Origin: Jiella avicenniae
GTDB taxonomy: Bacteria > Pseudomonadota > Alphaproteobacteria > Rhizobiales > Rhizobiaceae
NCBI RefSeq assembly: GCF_021390325.1
Contig: NZ_JAJUWU010000008.1
Location: 62,001 to 126,000, forward strand
Direction: 5' to 3'
DNA length: 64,000 nucleotides
Shown piece after piece: positions 55,297-64,000 of the stretch; the first letter of the stretch is position 1; each line of letters opens with the position of its first letter. Under the pieces are notes generated by a model that ran no database searches, was not told where the DNA came from, and saw only the letters and a program-made list of their open reading frames with translations. The position numbers and the translations under genes are program-made.

Positions 55297-56175
55297 ATGG
55301 CCGGAACGCTTCAGGAAAAGACCATCTTCATGTCCGGCGGCTCGCGCGGCATCGGCCTCGCCATCGCGCTGAGAGCGGCGCGGGACGGGGCGAACGTCGT
55401 GATCGCGGCGAAAACCGATCAGCCGCACCCCAAGCTGCCTGGAACGATCCACACTGCCGTCGAGGAGATCGAAAAGGCCGGCGGCAAGGGCCTCGCCGTC
55501 CTTTGCGACATCCGCGAGGATGCGCAGGTCGAGGCGGCCGTCGCGAAGGCGGCCGAGCACTTCGGCGGCATCGACGTCTGCGTCAACAACGCCTCGGCGA
55601 TCCAGTTGACCGACACGCTGTCGACCGAGATGAGGCGCTACGACCTGATGAACGGCGTCAACGCCCGCGGCACCTTCCTCGTCTCGAAATGCTGCATCCC
55701 GCACCTGAAGAAGGCGGAGAACCCCCACATCCTGACGCTGTCGCCGCCGCTCGACATGCAGGCGAAATGGTTCGCCGGGCACGTCGCCTATTCGATGGCG
55801 AAGTTCGGCATGTCGATGGTGACGCTCGGCCTCGCGGAAGAGCTGAAGGCCGACGGCATCGCCGCCAACTCCCTCTGGCCGCTGACGGTGATCGACACGG
55901 CGGCGGTCAGGAACGTCCTCGGCGGCGCCCCGCTGGCGGCGATGAGCCGGTCGCCGGAGATCGTCGCCGATGCGGCCCATGCGATCCTGACGAAGCCGTC
56001 GCGGGAATTCACCGGCCGCTTCGTCATCGACGAGCTCCTGCTGATGGAAGAGGGTGTCACAGATTTCTCGAAATACGGGCCGGAGACCGGCGTGCCGATG
56101 GCGGACTTCTTCGTCCCGGACGAAGCCTTCGCAAAGGCGGCGACGAAGGTGCGTCAGCAACCCGGCAGCCACTGA
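55297..56175 (+). CDS. SDR oxidoreductase, HSDL2-like
   Basis: A 292-residue short-chain dehydrogenase resembling the N-terminal part of hydroxysteroid dehydrogenase-like protein 2. The cofactor loop is MSGGSRGIGLAIALRAARDGANVVIAAKT, CVNNASAIQLTDT takes the N-N-A-G place, the catalytic Tyr/Lys are in HVAYSMAKFGMSM, and LSPPLDMQ occupies the catalytic Ser region. TFLVSKCCIPHLKKAENPHILTLSPPL is typical of the subgroup, which is linked to fatty acid metabolism. CGGAGGAGA ahead of 55297 sets the start. A perfect operator-like palindrome lies just upstream. Confidence 0.87.
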   Translation: MAGTLQEKTIFMSGGSRGIGLAIALRAARDGANVVIAAKTDQPHPKLPGTIHTAVEEIEKAGGKGLAVLCDIREDAQVEAAVAKAAEHFGGIDVCVNNASAIQLTDTLSTEMRRYDLMNGVNARGTFLVSKCCIPHLKKAENPHILTLSPPLDMQAKWFAGHVAYSMAKFGMSMVTLGLAEELKADGIAANSLWPLTVIDTAAVRNVLGGAPLAAMSRSPEIVADAAHAILTKPSREFTGRFVIDELLLMEEGVTDFSKYGPETGVPMADFFVPDEAFAKAATKVRQQPGSH

Positions 56176-56201
56176 GCTTCCGTCAGGCAGCGGTTCCAGA
56201 G

Positions 56202-56263
56202 CCCCTCGTCCCGAGGTGATCCGCCGCTCGCAAGAGCGGCGAATCACCTCGAAGGGCGAGGGG
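56202..56263. repeat. Long imperfect palindrome
   Basis: CCCCTCGTCCCGAGGTGATCCGCCGCTC and its inexact inverse, GAGCGGCGAATCACCTCGAAGGGCGAGGGG, meet at a 4-base loop GCAA. The stem is about 27 bp with few mismatches. It lies between the convergent SDR and rpmG genes and may end transcription or be a REP-like element. Confidence 0.6.
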
Positions 56264-56319
56264 CGGCACCGCAGGATGAGGGCGTTCGGATTTGCGGCGC
56301 TCCGGGCAATCGCAACGAC

Positions 56320-56354
56320 GAACGGCCGCGGCTGATGCCCAGCCGCGGCCGTTC
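56320..56354. terminator. Perfect stem-loop between the convergent SDR and rpmG genes
   Basis: A perfect 14-bp stem (GAACGGCCGCGGCT/AGCCGCGGCCGTTC) with a 7-base loop lies 57 bases beyond the rpmG stop. No T run follows on either strand, so termination is likely but not proven. Confidence 0.55.
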
Positions 56355-56410
56355 CGAATTCGCAGGCTCTGCCATGGCTCTAACGCGTGAGCCGGCCCGG
56401 CAGAAGAAGC

Positions 56411-56578
56411 CTACTTGATCTTCGTCTCGCGGAACTCGACGTGCTTGCGCGCGATCGGGTCGTACTTGGTCTTGGTGATCTTGTCCGTCATCGTGCGCGA
56501 GTTCTTGCGCGTGACGTAGAAAAAGCCGGTGTCGGCGGTGGACAGCAGCTTGACCTTGATGGTGGTCGCCTTGGCCAT
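56411..56578 (-). CDS. rpmG: Ribosomal protein bL33
   Basis: A 55-residue ribosomal protein, [55 protein letters not shown]. It is highly basic and typical of bL33 without the zinc-binding cysteines (the C-minus form). It is part of the large subunit. The ORF was found by reading the reverse strand; the length is normal. Confidence 0.96.
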   Translation of the reverse strand: MAKATTIKVKLLSTADTGFFYVTRKNSRTMTDKITKTKYDPIARKHVEFRETKIK

Positions 56579-56829
56579 GGTCTTCCTCGTTTGATGTTAC
56601 GCAGGAACGATCCCGGTCGGGCGAACCCTTCCGCAATCGACCGCTGGCCTGCGCCGATGGAGTTTTCGCCGGGCGGAGCCGAAGGGGGATTCCCGCAGAT
56701 ACAGCGAGCCGCCCGTCGCGCAGCGCCGGCAAATTCGGCCGGACAATAGCCATGAGCGCGCTTCTGTCAAGGCTTTGTCCGTATGACGGCGACGAGACCC
56801 GGCATGTCTGCCTCGGTCGAAACGGGCGG

Positions 56830-58029
56830 TCACGATGACCGTGCGGCGACCATGCGCCCGAGCGCCAAAGCGAGATAGATCGCGAAGAAGACCGCCAGCG
56901 ACCAGGCGAAGCCGCCCGGCCCGAAGAGGTCCATGGCGCTGCCGATCGCCTGCGGGCCGACCAGCATGCCGGCGGAATAGCAGAAGATGAAGGCGGCGTT
57001 GGCGTCGGCGAGATCCGCGGCTGGCAGGCGGGAGCCGAGATGGGCGAGGCCGACGGTGTAGAGCCCGGCGACGACACCGCCCCAGACGAAGAGCACCGAG
57101 GCCATCAGCCACCAGTCATGCACGAGAATCGGCAGGCAGAGCGTCCCGACGAGGCCGACGGCGGCACAGATCGCCAGCAGCGTGCGGCGGTCGCGCACCC
57201 GGTCGGACAGGAGTCCGATCGGGATCTGCATCACGACGTTGCCGATGCCGACGGCAGTGAGAAGCTGCGCGGCGGCGGCTTCCGAAAAGCCCACCCGCTC
57301 GCCGAAGACCGGGAAGAGTGTGAAGCCGCCCGACTCCACCGCGCCGAAAATCAGCACGGCGCCGGTCGCCGTCGGGACCGCGTAGACGTAGCGCCAGAAC
57401 GAGCCCCTGCGGCGGTCCTTGGAAATCGCCGGCTCCCGATCCCAGGCGAAGAAGAGCGGGATCGCCGACAGGAAGATGACGCCGGCGCCGATCCCGAAGG
57501 GCAGGAAGCCCTCGGATCCGGTCTGCGAGAAGATCCACGGCCCGGCGGCGAAGCCGAGCGACAGCACCGTCGCGTAGATGCCGAGGACGAGCCCGCGCTT
57601 GCGGGGCGGCGCCGAGGCGTTGATCCAGAATTCGGACAGGACGAAGAGCGCGGTGATCGAGAAGTGGAAGGTCAGCCGCAACGGAAACCACGTCCAGAAC
57701 GGCGTGAAGACGTAAAAGCCGATCGCCGAGAGCCCGGCGACGACGATCGCCGCCAGCATCGCCACGCGGACCCCGATGCGCTGGGCGATCGGGGTGACCA
57801 ACGGGGCGGCGGCGAGGGAGGCGAGGCCGGCGACGGCGGAATTGGCGCCGATCAGCGACGCCGAGATGCCGCGTCGCTCAAGGATGACGCTGAGCAGCGG
57901 CAGCCCGAGACCGAGCGCGATGCCGACCGCCGAGATCGAGGCGATGGCGGCTGCGGCCGATAGCCAGTCGACGGATTCGAGCTCGGCCTCGGCTTCGGCG
58001 ACGATGTCGTCCGCGGTCGATCGATCCAA
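56830..58029 (-). CDS. MFS transporter
   Basis: A 399-residue major facilitator protein with about 12 hydrophobic segments. It has AAPLVTPIAQRIGVRVAMLAAIV in the first loop and QIPIGLLSDRVRDRRTLLAICAAVGL in the middle loop, and RGLVLGIYATVLSLGFAAGPWIF. The type resembles YcaD/YfkF-like putative drug or metabolite transporters. Substrate unknown. An acidic stretch of about 20 residues precedes helix 1. Confidence 0.85.
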   Translation of the reverse strand: MDRSTADDIVAEAEAELESVDWLSAAAAIASISAVGIALGLGLPLLSVILERRGISASLIGANSAVAGLASLAAAPLVTPIAQRIGVRVAMLAAIVVAGLSAIGFYVFTPFWTWFPLRLTFHFSITALFVLSEFWINASAPPRKRGLVLGIYATVLSLGFAAGPWIFSQTGSEGFLPFGIGAGVIFLSAIPLFFAWDREPAISKDRRRGSFWRYVYAVPTATGAVLIFGAVESGGFTLFPVFGERVGFSEAAAAQLLTAVGIGNVVMQIPIGLLSDRVRDRRTLLAICAAVGLVGTLCLPILVHDWWLMASVLFVWGGVVAGLYTVGLAHLGSRLPAADLADANAAFIFCYSAGMLVGPQAIGSAMDLFGPGGFAWSLAVFFAIYLALALGRMVAARSS

Positions 58030-58173
58030 GGTGCTATCCCCGATGCGTGCGAGCCGGCGGCAGGCCCGACGCCGCGGCGAAGCGGCGGCAGGCCAGCGCC
58101 GGCGATGTCGATGCGCCCGAAAGCCCGGCCGGGGCCCGGAAGCGCTGTGGATCTCCGATCTTGCGTCTCATCG

Positions 58174-58929
58174 CTAGACGAGATCTCTCTGGAAGCGGCC
58201 GTCGACCACCCGGTAGAACGGCATCTTCACCGTAGCGTCCTGCCATGAGCCGTCCGCGATCCGCGCCATGACGTCGCCGAGCACGGCCCGGGTGATGGGC
58301 GCGATGGAATGATCGTCCAGCGCGTCCGCCGAGATCCATCCGACCCGTTCCAGCTCGTCCGTCGGCGGATCGAAGCTTTCGCCGATCCCGGCAATCGACG
58401 ACGCGCCGATGACGAAAAACCGCGTGTCGAAGCGCCGTGGAGCCCCATCCGGTGTGATCGCCCGGGCGACCGGGACCAGCGCCTCCGCCGCCGGCGTCAC
58501 GCCGCGCTCGGCGAAAATGGCGAAGGCCGGTGGCATTGGTCCGGCAGGGGGGCCGTCCCCGGCGATCAGCAGGCCGGTTTCCTCGTAAGTCTCGCGGATC
58601 GCCGCGAAGGCGAGCGCGCCGGCATGAACGGCTGTGAAGTCTGCGGAGACGCAGCCCGTCAGCCGTTCGAGGACCGGGCGGGAGAGCGGGGTGCCGGCGG
58701 CGAGATCGCGATCGCACGCGTCGACGCGGCCCCCGGGAAAGACGAAGCGGTTCGCCATGAAGACGTGCCGTGCGCCCCGCATTCCCATCAGGAAGCGCGG
58801 CAGATCCGCGCGTTCGTCCACGATGATCAGCGTCGCCGCGTCGTGGACCCGCGCTCCTTCGTCGCCCCGCGCGACGACCTCCCGCCGCTCGGCTTCGAGG
58901 CCCTCGAGCAGCGAGGCGCCGATCGTCAC
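58174..58929 (-). CDS. Nudix hydrolase with an interrupted Nudix box
   Basis: A 251-residue Nudix protein. The box is split: FVFPGGRVDACDRDL (first half) is followed by about 30 inserted residues before AAIRETYEETGLLI (R-E-x-x-E-E metal site). This matches the NUDT19-like family, which has such an insertion and can hydrolyse CoA or similar diphosphates; the substrate here is not known. The GTG start at 58929 overlaps the stop of the DUF983 gene by four bases and has GGGGAG before it, so it is the third gene of a coupled run after rnr. Confidence 0.85.
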   Translation of the reverse strand: MTIGASLLEGLEAERREVVARGDEGARVHDAATLIIVDERADLPRFLMGMRGARHVFMANRFVFPGGRVDACDRDLAAGTPLSRPVLERLTGCVSADFTAVHAGALAFAAIRETYEETGLLIAGDGPPAGPMPPAFAIFAERGVTPAAEALVPVARAITPDGAPRRFDTRFFVIGASSIAGIGESFDPPTDELERVGWISADALDDHSIAPITRAVLGDVMARIADGSWQDATVKMPFYRVVDGRFQRDLV

Positions 58930-59369
58930 CCGCGATGCTCCCCGGGCTGCGGCTCGTCGGAAAAGCCGCCCATCTTCAGGGCCCATTGCAGACCGATGGT
59001 CGCGCCCTTCAGCGGCTGCATCAATGCCAGGCTGAGGAGGATGGTGACGGGCACCCAGATCGCCAGATGCTGCCACATGGTGAGCTCGACGGCTTCCTCC
59101 ATCCCCATGAAGCCGGCGACGACGATGTGGCCGACGATGAAGATGGTGAGATAGGGCGGCAGGTCGTCGGCGCGGTGGTGATGCACCTCGAGGCCGCACA
59201 CGCCGCATTCGTCGACCGACTTGACGAAGCTCTTGAACAGCCGGCCCTCGCCGCATTGCGGACAGCGAGACTTGAAGCCGCGCCAGAGGGACCGGCCGAT
59301 CGGCCGCTCTTCGGCGCTCGGGCGCCAATCGGCGTCTGCGGCCGAAACCGCGTTGCCCATCTCGGTCAT
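58926..59369 (-). CDS. DUF983 zinc-ribbon membrane protein
   Basis: A 147-residue protein. A zinc ribbon is visible (RCPQCGEGRLFKSFVKSVDECGVCGLEV, cysteines near 36/39 and 55/58), then two membrane helices (YLTIFIVGHIVVAGFMGM and HLAIWVPVTILLSLALMQPLKG). This is the alphaproteobacterial DUF983 family, function unknown. The start overlaps the rnr stop and the stop overlaps the Nudix start, four bases each. Confidence 0.92.
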   Translation of the reverse strand: MTEMGNAVSAADADWRPSAEERPIGRSLWRGFKSRCPQCGEGRLFKSFVKSVDECGVCGLEVHHHRADDLPPYLTIFIVGHIVVAGFMGMEEAVELTMWQHLAIWVPVTILLSLALMQPLKGATIGLQWALKMGGFSDEPQPGEHRG

Positions 59370-61648
59370 CGCCTTCTCCTCACCTTCGCCTTGACGTTCC
59401 GGTCGCGGTCCTTGAGGCGGCCGCGCTTCTGCGTCTTGTGGAACGAGCCGGTGGCACGCGGCAGTGCGCGCGGCTCGCTCAGCATTTCGAACTGCAGCGA
59501 ACCCGCCAGCGGCAGGGCCTGGACGAGGCGGACCTCTACCGTATCGCCGAGGCGATAGCCATGGCCGGAGCGATCCCCGACCAGGCTGTGGGTGGCCTCG
59601 TCATAATGGAAGTATTCGTTGCCGAGGGTGGCGATCGGCACGAAGCCGTCGGCGCCGTAGGTCGGCAGCTGGACGAAAAGCCCGGCCTTGGTGACGCCCG
59701 CGACGCGGCCGTCGAAGCTCTCGCCGACCCGCTCGGCGAGGTGATGGGCGATCAGCCGGTCGACCGTGTCGCGCTCGGCCGCCATGGCGCGGCGCTCGGC
59801 CCGCGAGATCTCCTCGGAGGTCTCGGCCAAGAGTTCCTCGTCCTCCTTCGACAGGCCGCCTTCGCCGAGGCCGAGGGCGGTCACGAGGGCGCGATGGACG
59901 ATCAGATCGGCATAGCGGCGGATCGGCGAGGTGAAATGGGCGTAGCGGGCGAGATTGAGACCGAAATGGCCGAGATTGTCCGGGGTGTAGACCGCCTGCG
60001 ACTGGGATCGCAGCACCACCTCGTTGACCAGTTGCTCGTTGTCGCCGCCCTTCACCCGTTCGAGGATCTGGTTGAAGTGCGAGGGCCGCAGGGAACCGGC
60101 CTTGGCGAGCGAGATGTCGAGGCTCTTCAGGAATTCGCGCAGACCCTCGAGCTTCGACAGCGACGGCGCGTCGTGGGCCCGGTAGATCAGCTGCTGGCGC
60201 TGCTTCTCCAGGCTTTCGGCCGCCGCGACGTTGGCGAGGATCATGAACTCCTCGATCAGCTTGTGGGCGTCGAGGCGGAGCGGCACGACGACCTTCTCGA
60301 CCCGGCCGTTCGCATCGAGCTTCAGCCGCCGCTCGGGCAAATCGAGATCGAGCGGCTGCCGCCGCTCGCGGGCCTGCCGCGACAGCCGGTAGGCCTCCCA
60401 CAACGGCTTCAGCACGGTCTCGACGACGGCGGGGTCGACGTCGCCCGTCGCCCCGTCGATCGCCGCCTGCGCCTGTTCGTAGGCGAGCTTGGCGCGGCTC
60501 TTCATCATCACGCGGTGAAACGTGTGCCGGCGCTTCTCGCCATCGGCACCGAGGATCAGCCGGACGGCGAGGGCAGGGCGCTCCACGCCCTCGCGCAGCG
60601 AGCAGAGATCGTTGGAGATCCGCTCGGGCAGCATCGGCACGACCCGGTCGGGGAAATAAACCGAATTGCCCCGCAGCCGCGCCTCGTTGTCGAGCTTGGA
60701 ACCCGGGCGGACATACCAGGAGACGTCGGCGATCGCGACGGTGACGACGAAGCCGCCGGGATTGGCCGGATCCTCGTCCGGCGCGGCATGGACGGCGTCG
60801 TCGTGGTCCTTCGCGTCGGCCGGATCGATGGTGACGAGCGGCAGCTTGCGCCAGTCCTCGCGGTCCTTCATGCCGGCGGGGCCGGCCTTTTCGGCCTCCT
60901 CCAGCACGGCTTTCGGAAAGACGTGCGGAATGCCGTGGGCGTGCAGCGCGATCGAGGAGATCGCCTTTTCCGAGTTCAGCGACCCGACGACCTCGACGAT
61001 CGTCCCCGTCGGCAGGCCGATGCGCCGACGCGGGCCGGCCTCGACTTCGACGAGATCGCCGTCCCTGGCATCCTTCGTGTCGCCGGGCGGGATCATGTAT
61101 TCGGACTGCTTGCGCTCGACCGGCTCGACCCGGCCGCCGCCGCCGGGCATCGCCCGGAAAACGCCGAGCGCCAGGCTGCGGCGCTTTTCGAGGACGCGGA
61201 TGATCCTGAGGTGGCGTTCGCCGGTTGCGTCGTTCTCGTCATCCGGTTCGACGACCCGGGCGAGAATGCGCTCGCCGACGCCGGGAGCCTGGCCCTTGGC
61301 GCGATCGACGCGGACGGGGATGCTCGGCGGATCTCCGTCCTCGACACGGTCCCAGGTGACGGGCTCGGCGACGAGCGCGCCGTCTTCGTCGCGGCGGCGG
61401 ATCTCGAAGACGCCGACCGGTGGCAGCGCACCGGGGGTCTTGAACCTGCGGCGGTCGCCGGAAATGACGCCGTCCTCCTGCAGCTCTTTCAGGAGGTGCT
61501 TCAGCGCGATGCGGTCGTCGCCCTTGACGCCGAAGGCTTTGGCGATCTCGCGCTTCGACGCCCGGCCGGGATTGTCGGCGACGAAGCGCAGCACCGCTTC
61601 TCTGGTGAGCGTCGGGGTCTCGTCCTCGCCGGCCTTGCGCCTCGCCAT
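59366..61648 (-). CDS. rnr: Ribonuclease R
   Basis: A 760-residue RNB-family exoribonuclease that degrades structured RNA 3' to 5'. An N-terminal helix-turn-helix (REAVLRFVADNPGRASKREIAKAFGV) and cold-shock domains lead to the catalytic motif VTIDPADAKDHDDAVHA with its aspartates. The S1 domain lies at about 650-725 (RVAGVTKAGLFVQLPTYGADGFVPIATL), and the C terminus is basic (KRGRLKDRDRNVKAKVRRRR). It sits four bases from topA and overlaps DUF983. Confidence 0.95.
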   Translation of the reverse strand: MARRKAGEDETPTLTREAVLRFVADNPGRASKREIAKAFGVKGDDRIALKHLLKELQEDGVISGDRRRFKTPGALPPVGVFEIRRRDEDGALVAEPVTWDRVEDGDPPSIPVRVDRAKGQAPGVGERILARVVEPDDENDATGERHLRIIRVLEKRRSLALGVFRAMPGGGGRVEPVERKQSEYMIPPGDTKDARDGDLVEVEAGPRRRIGLPTGTIVEVVGSLNSEKAISSIALHAHGIPHVFPKAVLEEAEKAGPAGMKDREDWRKLPLVTIDPADAKDHDDAVHAAPDEDPANPGGFVVTVAIADVSWYVRPGSKLDNEARLRGNSVYFPDRVVPMLPERISNDLCSLREGVERPALAVRLILGADGEKRRHTFHRVMMKSRAKLAYEQAQAAIDGATGDVDPAVVETVLKPLWEAYRLSRQARERRQPLDLDLPERRLKLDANGRVEKVVVPLRLDAHKLIEEFMILANVAAAESLEKQRQQLIYRAHDAPSLSKLEGLREFLKSLDISLAKAGSLRPSHFNQILERVKGGDNEQLVNEVVLRSQSQAVYTPDNLGHFGLNLARYAHFTSPIRRYADLIVHRALVTALGLGEGGLSKEDEELLAETSEEISRAERRAMAAERDTVDRLIAHHLAERVGESFDGRVAGVTKAGLFVQLPTYGADGFVPIATLGNEYFHYDEATHSLVGDRSGHGYRLGDTVEVRLVQALPLAGSLQFEMLSEPRALPRATGSFHKTQKRGRLKDRDRNVKAKVRRRR

Positions 61649-61652
61649 GGCG

Positions 61653-64000
61653 TCAGTCCGCGTCCCAGGGGACGCCGTCGGACGCCTCCGCCGAAACCTT
61701 CGATTTCGCCGCAGAAGTCTTGGAAGCCGAGCCTCCCTTCGCCTTGGTCGCGGTCTTCGCCCTGGCCGGCTTGGTCTCGCCGTTCTCGGCGCCGGAAGCC
61801 TTGCCGTTGGCGGCCTTTTTCGCCGGCGCCTTCTTGGTCGAGGACGCGGCCTTCTTCTTCGCCCCGGAGGTCTTGGCGCCGGTCTTCTCGGCCCGCTCGT
61901 TGAGGATCTGGATCGCCTCTTCGAGCGTCACCGAGGCCGGGTCCTTGCCCTTGGGAAGCGTGGCATTGATCTTGCCGGTGTTCACATAGGGCCCGAAGCG
62001 GCCGTCCCGGACGGTGATCTCGCCGCCCAGCGTCGGATGTTCGCCGAGCGTCGCGATCGCAGCGGGCTTCGCCCGGCCCCGCGCGCCCTTTTCCTTCTTT
62101 TCGGCGATGACGGTGACGGCGCGGTTCAGGCCGACCTCGAAGACGTCCTCGATGGTCTCCAGATTGGCATACATGCCGTCATGCTGGAGAAACGGACCGT
62201 AGCGACCGAGGCCGGCGAGGATCGGCTTGCCGCTCTCGGGGTGCAGGCCGACTTCGCGCGGCAGCGACAACAGCCGCAGCGCCTTTTCCAGATCGATTTC
62301 GGAGGCCTGCCAGCCCTTCGGCAGCGAGGAGCGCTTGGCTTCCTTGCCCTCGCCGCGCTGGACGTAGGGGCCGAAGCGGCCGGAGCGGAGCGTCACCGGC
62401 TCGCCGGTCTCCGGATCGGTGCCGAGATCCTTCGGCCCGTCGGCCGTCTCCCCGTCGGCACCGTCGGCCGTAAAGCTCGTGCCGAGCTGGCGGGTGTAGC
62501 CGCATTCGGGATAATTCGAGCAGCCGACGAAGGCGCCGAACTTGCCGAGCTTCAAGGACAGCTTGCCGTCGCCGCAGCGCGGGCAGGCGCGGGGATCCGT
62601 GCCGTCCTCCTTGGGCGGGAAGACCAGCGGCGCCAGCTCCTCGTTGAGCGCGTCGAGGACGTCGGAGACTCGCAGCTCCTTGGTGCCTTCGACATGGCCG
62701 GAAAAATCCTGCCAGAAGTCGCGCAGAACCTCTTTCCAGGACAGTTCGCCCGCCGAGATCTTGTCGAGCTTTTCTTCCAGATCCGCGGTGAAGTCGTATT
62801 CGACGTAGCGCTCGAAGAAATTGTGCAGGAAAGCGGTGACCAGCCGGCCCTTCGCCTCGGGCAGGAGCTTCTTCTTGTCGACGACGATGTATTCGCGGTC
62901 CTGCAGCGTCTGCAGCGTCGCGGCGTAGGTCGAGGGACGGCCGATGCCGAGCTCTTCCATCCGCTTGATCAGCGAAGCTTCGGAAAAGCGCGGCGGCGGC
63001 TCGGTGAAATGCTGGTCGGCGTCGATGCTCCTGCGCTCGACGCTCTCCTTCGCCGCCATCTGCGGCAGACGGGCGTCGTCGCCGTCCTCGTCCGTGTCGG
63101 AGGCGGATTTCGAATCGTCGCGATGGTCGACATAGGCGGCGAGGAAGCCGTCGAACTTGACCACCTGGCCGGATGCCCTGAGCTTCGCCGTCTTGCCGCC
63201 GCCCCTGGCGTCGATGTCGACGGTGGTGCGCTCGATCTCGGCCGAGGCCATCTGGCTGGCGATGCCGCGCTTCCAGACGAGGTCGTACAGCCGGAACTGG
63301 TCCGGATCGAGGAAGCGCTTCACCTCCTGGGGCGAGCGGGTGAAATCGGTCGGGCGGATCGCCTCGTGGGCCTCCTGGGCGTTCTTCGCCTTGGTCGAAT
63401 AGTAGCGCGGTTTGTCCGGTACGTATCTGGCGCCGAAGCCCGAACCGATCGCTCCTCGGGCACCCTCGATCGCCTCGGGCGCCATCTGCACGCCGTCCGT
63501 TCGCATGTAGGTGATGAGGCCGACAGTCTCGCCGCCGAGGTCGACACCCTCGTACAGCCGCTGCGCCACCTGCATGGTGCGCGAGGCCGAAAAGCCGAGC
63601 TTGGCGGAAGCGGCCTGCTGCAGGGTCGAGGTGGTGAAGGGTGGGCCGGGGTTGCGCCGGGTCGGCTTCGCCTCGACGCTCTCCACCGTGAAGGTCGACG
63701 CGTCGAGCATCCGCTTGATCGTGCCGGCGACGTCGCCATTCTTGACGGTCAGGCGCTGGATCTTCTCGCCGTCGAAGGCGGTCAGCCGCGCATCGAAGGC
63801 CTCGCCGCGCAGCGTCGCCAGATGGGCGACGATCGACCAGTACTCCTCCGGGACGAAGCGCTCGATCTCGGCTTCGCGGTCGCAGACGAGGCGCAGCGCC
63901 ACCGACTGGACGCGGCCGGCCGAGCGGGCGCCGGGGAGTTTGCGCCACAGGACCGGCGAGAGCGTGAAGCCGACCAGATAGTCGAGCGCGCGCCGGGCGA
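61653..64000 (-). CDS. topA: DNA topoisomerase I, C-terminal part (cut by window edge)
   Basis: The frame runs from the window edge to 61653, giving about 782 residues. LDYLVGFTLSPVLWRKLPGARSAGRVQSVALRLVCDRE is the start of the visible part. The active-site Tyr is in GLITYMRTDGVQM, and a zinc finger (CPRCGDGKLSLKLGKFGAFVGCSNYPECGYTRQL) and topoisomerase repeats follow, ending in a Lys/Ala-rich basic tail. It relaxes negative supercoils. The N-terminal TOPRIM domain lies outside the window. rnr follows after four bases. Confidence 0.95.
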   Translation of the reverse strand, partial: ARRALDYLVGFTLSPVLWRKLPGARSAGRVQSVALRLVCDREAEIERFVPEEYWSIVAHLATLRGEAFDARLTAFDGEKIQRLTVKNGDVAGTIKRMLDASTFTVESVEAKPTRRNPGPPFTTSTLQQAASAKLGFSASRTMQVAQRLYEGVDLGGETVGLITYMRTDGVQMAPEAIEGARGAIGSGFGARYVPDKPRYYSTKAKNAQEAHEAIRPTDFTRSPQEVKRFLDPDQFRLYDLVWKRGIASQMASAEIERTTVDIDARGGGKTAKLRASGQVVKFDGFLAAYVDHRDDSKSASDTDEDGDDARLPQMAAKESVERRSIDADQHFTEPPPRFSEASLIKRMEELGIGRPSTYAATLQTLQDREYIVVDKKKLLPEAKGRLVTAFLHNFFERYVEYDFTADLEEKLDKISAGELSWKEVLRDFWQDFSGHVEGTKELRVSDVLDALNEELAPLVFPPKEDGTDPRACPRCGDGKLSLKLGKFGAFVGCSNYPECGYTRQLGTSFTADGADGETADGPKDLGTDPETGEPVTLRSGRFGPYVQRGEGKEAKRSSLPKGWQASEIDLEKALRLLSLPREVGLHPESGKPILAGLGRYGPFLQHDGMYANLETIEDVFEVGLNRAVTVIAEKKEKGARGRAKPAAIATLGEHPTLGGEITVRDGRFGPYVNTGKINATLPKGKDPASVTLEEAIQILNERAEKTGAKTSGAKKKAASSTKKAPAKKAANGKASGAENGETKPARAKTATKAKGGSASKTSAAKSKVSAEASDGVPWDAD

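Overview
The window is a GC-rich chromosomal segment from an alphaproteobacterium, most likely of the order Hyphomicrobiales (Rhizobiales). Indicators seen in the sequence are a RirA iron regulator with cysteines at 91/99/105, a GAAC-N7-GAAC SOS box before an imuA-imuB-dnaE2 cassette, an RpoH-like promoter before dnaK, dnaG followed by rpoD, and a topA-rnr-DUF983-Nudix run with rpmG nearby. I see no rRNA, tRNA, CRISPR array, insertion sequence or intact prophage. It reads as mostly core chromosome with a few accessory patches.

Layout. 0-7.4 kb: the start of a cheW; a GNAT/C39-peptidase fusion next to a RimK-like ATP-grasp ligase (a possible peptide-modification pair); an isolated phage-tail-like DUF2793 protein with a C-type-lectin-like end; a cidAB/lrgAB pair; and a PIN toxin with an unusual fused antitoxin. 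7.5-13 kb: dnaG, rpoD, a Uma2 nuclease-like gene and hlyU. 13-24.9 kb: a secreted triple-repeat lectin-like protein, rirA with a DUF1289 gene, an MFS exporter, an aldo/keto reductase, an M20 peptidase, a MipA/OmpV outer-membrane protein, an alpha/beta hydrolase, an SDR and a class A penicillin-binding protein. 24.9-29.3 kb: a 24-residue membrane microprotein, dnaK and purB.

29.4-34.4 kb: envelope or polysaccharide decoration genes (MBOAT acyltransferase, two SGNH-type secreted proteins, a small membrane protein). 34.5-38.1 kb: the 3-oxoadipate end of aromatic catabolism (pcaR-like IclR regulator divergent from pcaI-pcaJ-pcaF) with a candidate operator between them. 38.1-41.7 kb: palindromic repeats, then a nucleotide-sugar dehydrogenase, a Wza-type export lipoprotein and a kinase-like P-loop protein whose Walker A motif is degenerate. 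A DegT-type sugar aminotransferase at 52.8-54.0 kb could act in the same pathway.

41.7-47 kb: DUF2842 and heme A synthase, a second repeat pair, a formaldehyde-activating-enzyme-like protein that seems to lack the catalytic histidine, a secreted dienelactone hydrolase, a ParDE-type toxin-antitoxin pair and argC. 47-52.8 kb: the SOS mutasome imuA-imuB-dnaE2. 52.8-64 kb: the sugar aminotransferase, agmatinase, an SDR with a palindromic operator, rpmG, an MFS transporter, and the overlapping Nudix/DUF983/rnr genes after topA, which runs off the right edge.

No single locus is an unmistakable new system. The best candidates for a second look are the GNAT-C39/RimK pair, the DUF7662-VapB-like antitoxin fusion, the Fae paralogue without its catalytic His, the lectin-ended DUF2793 protein and the degenerate polysaccharide kinase. 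Family assignments come from motif recognition alone; no database search was possible.
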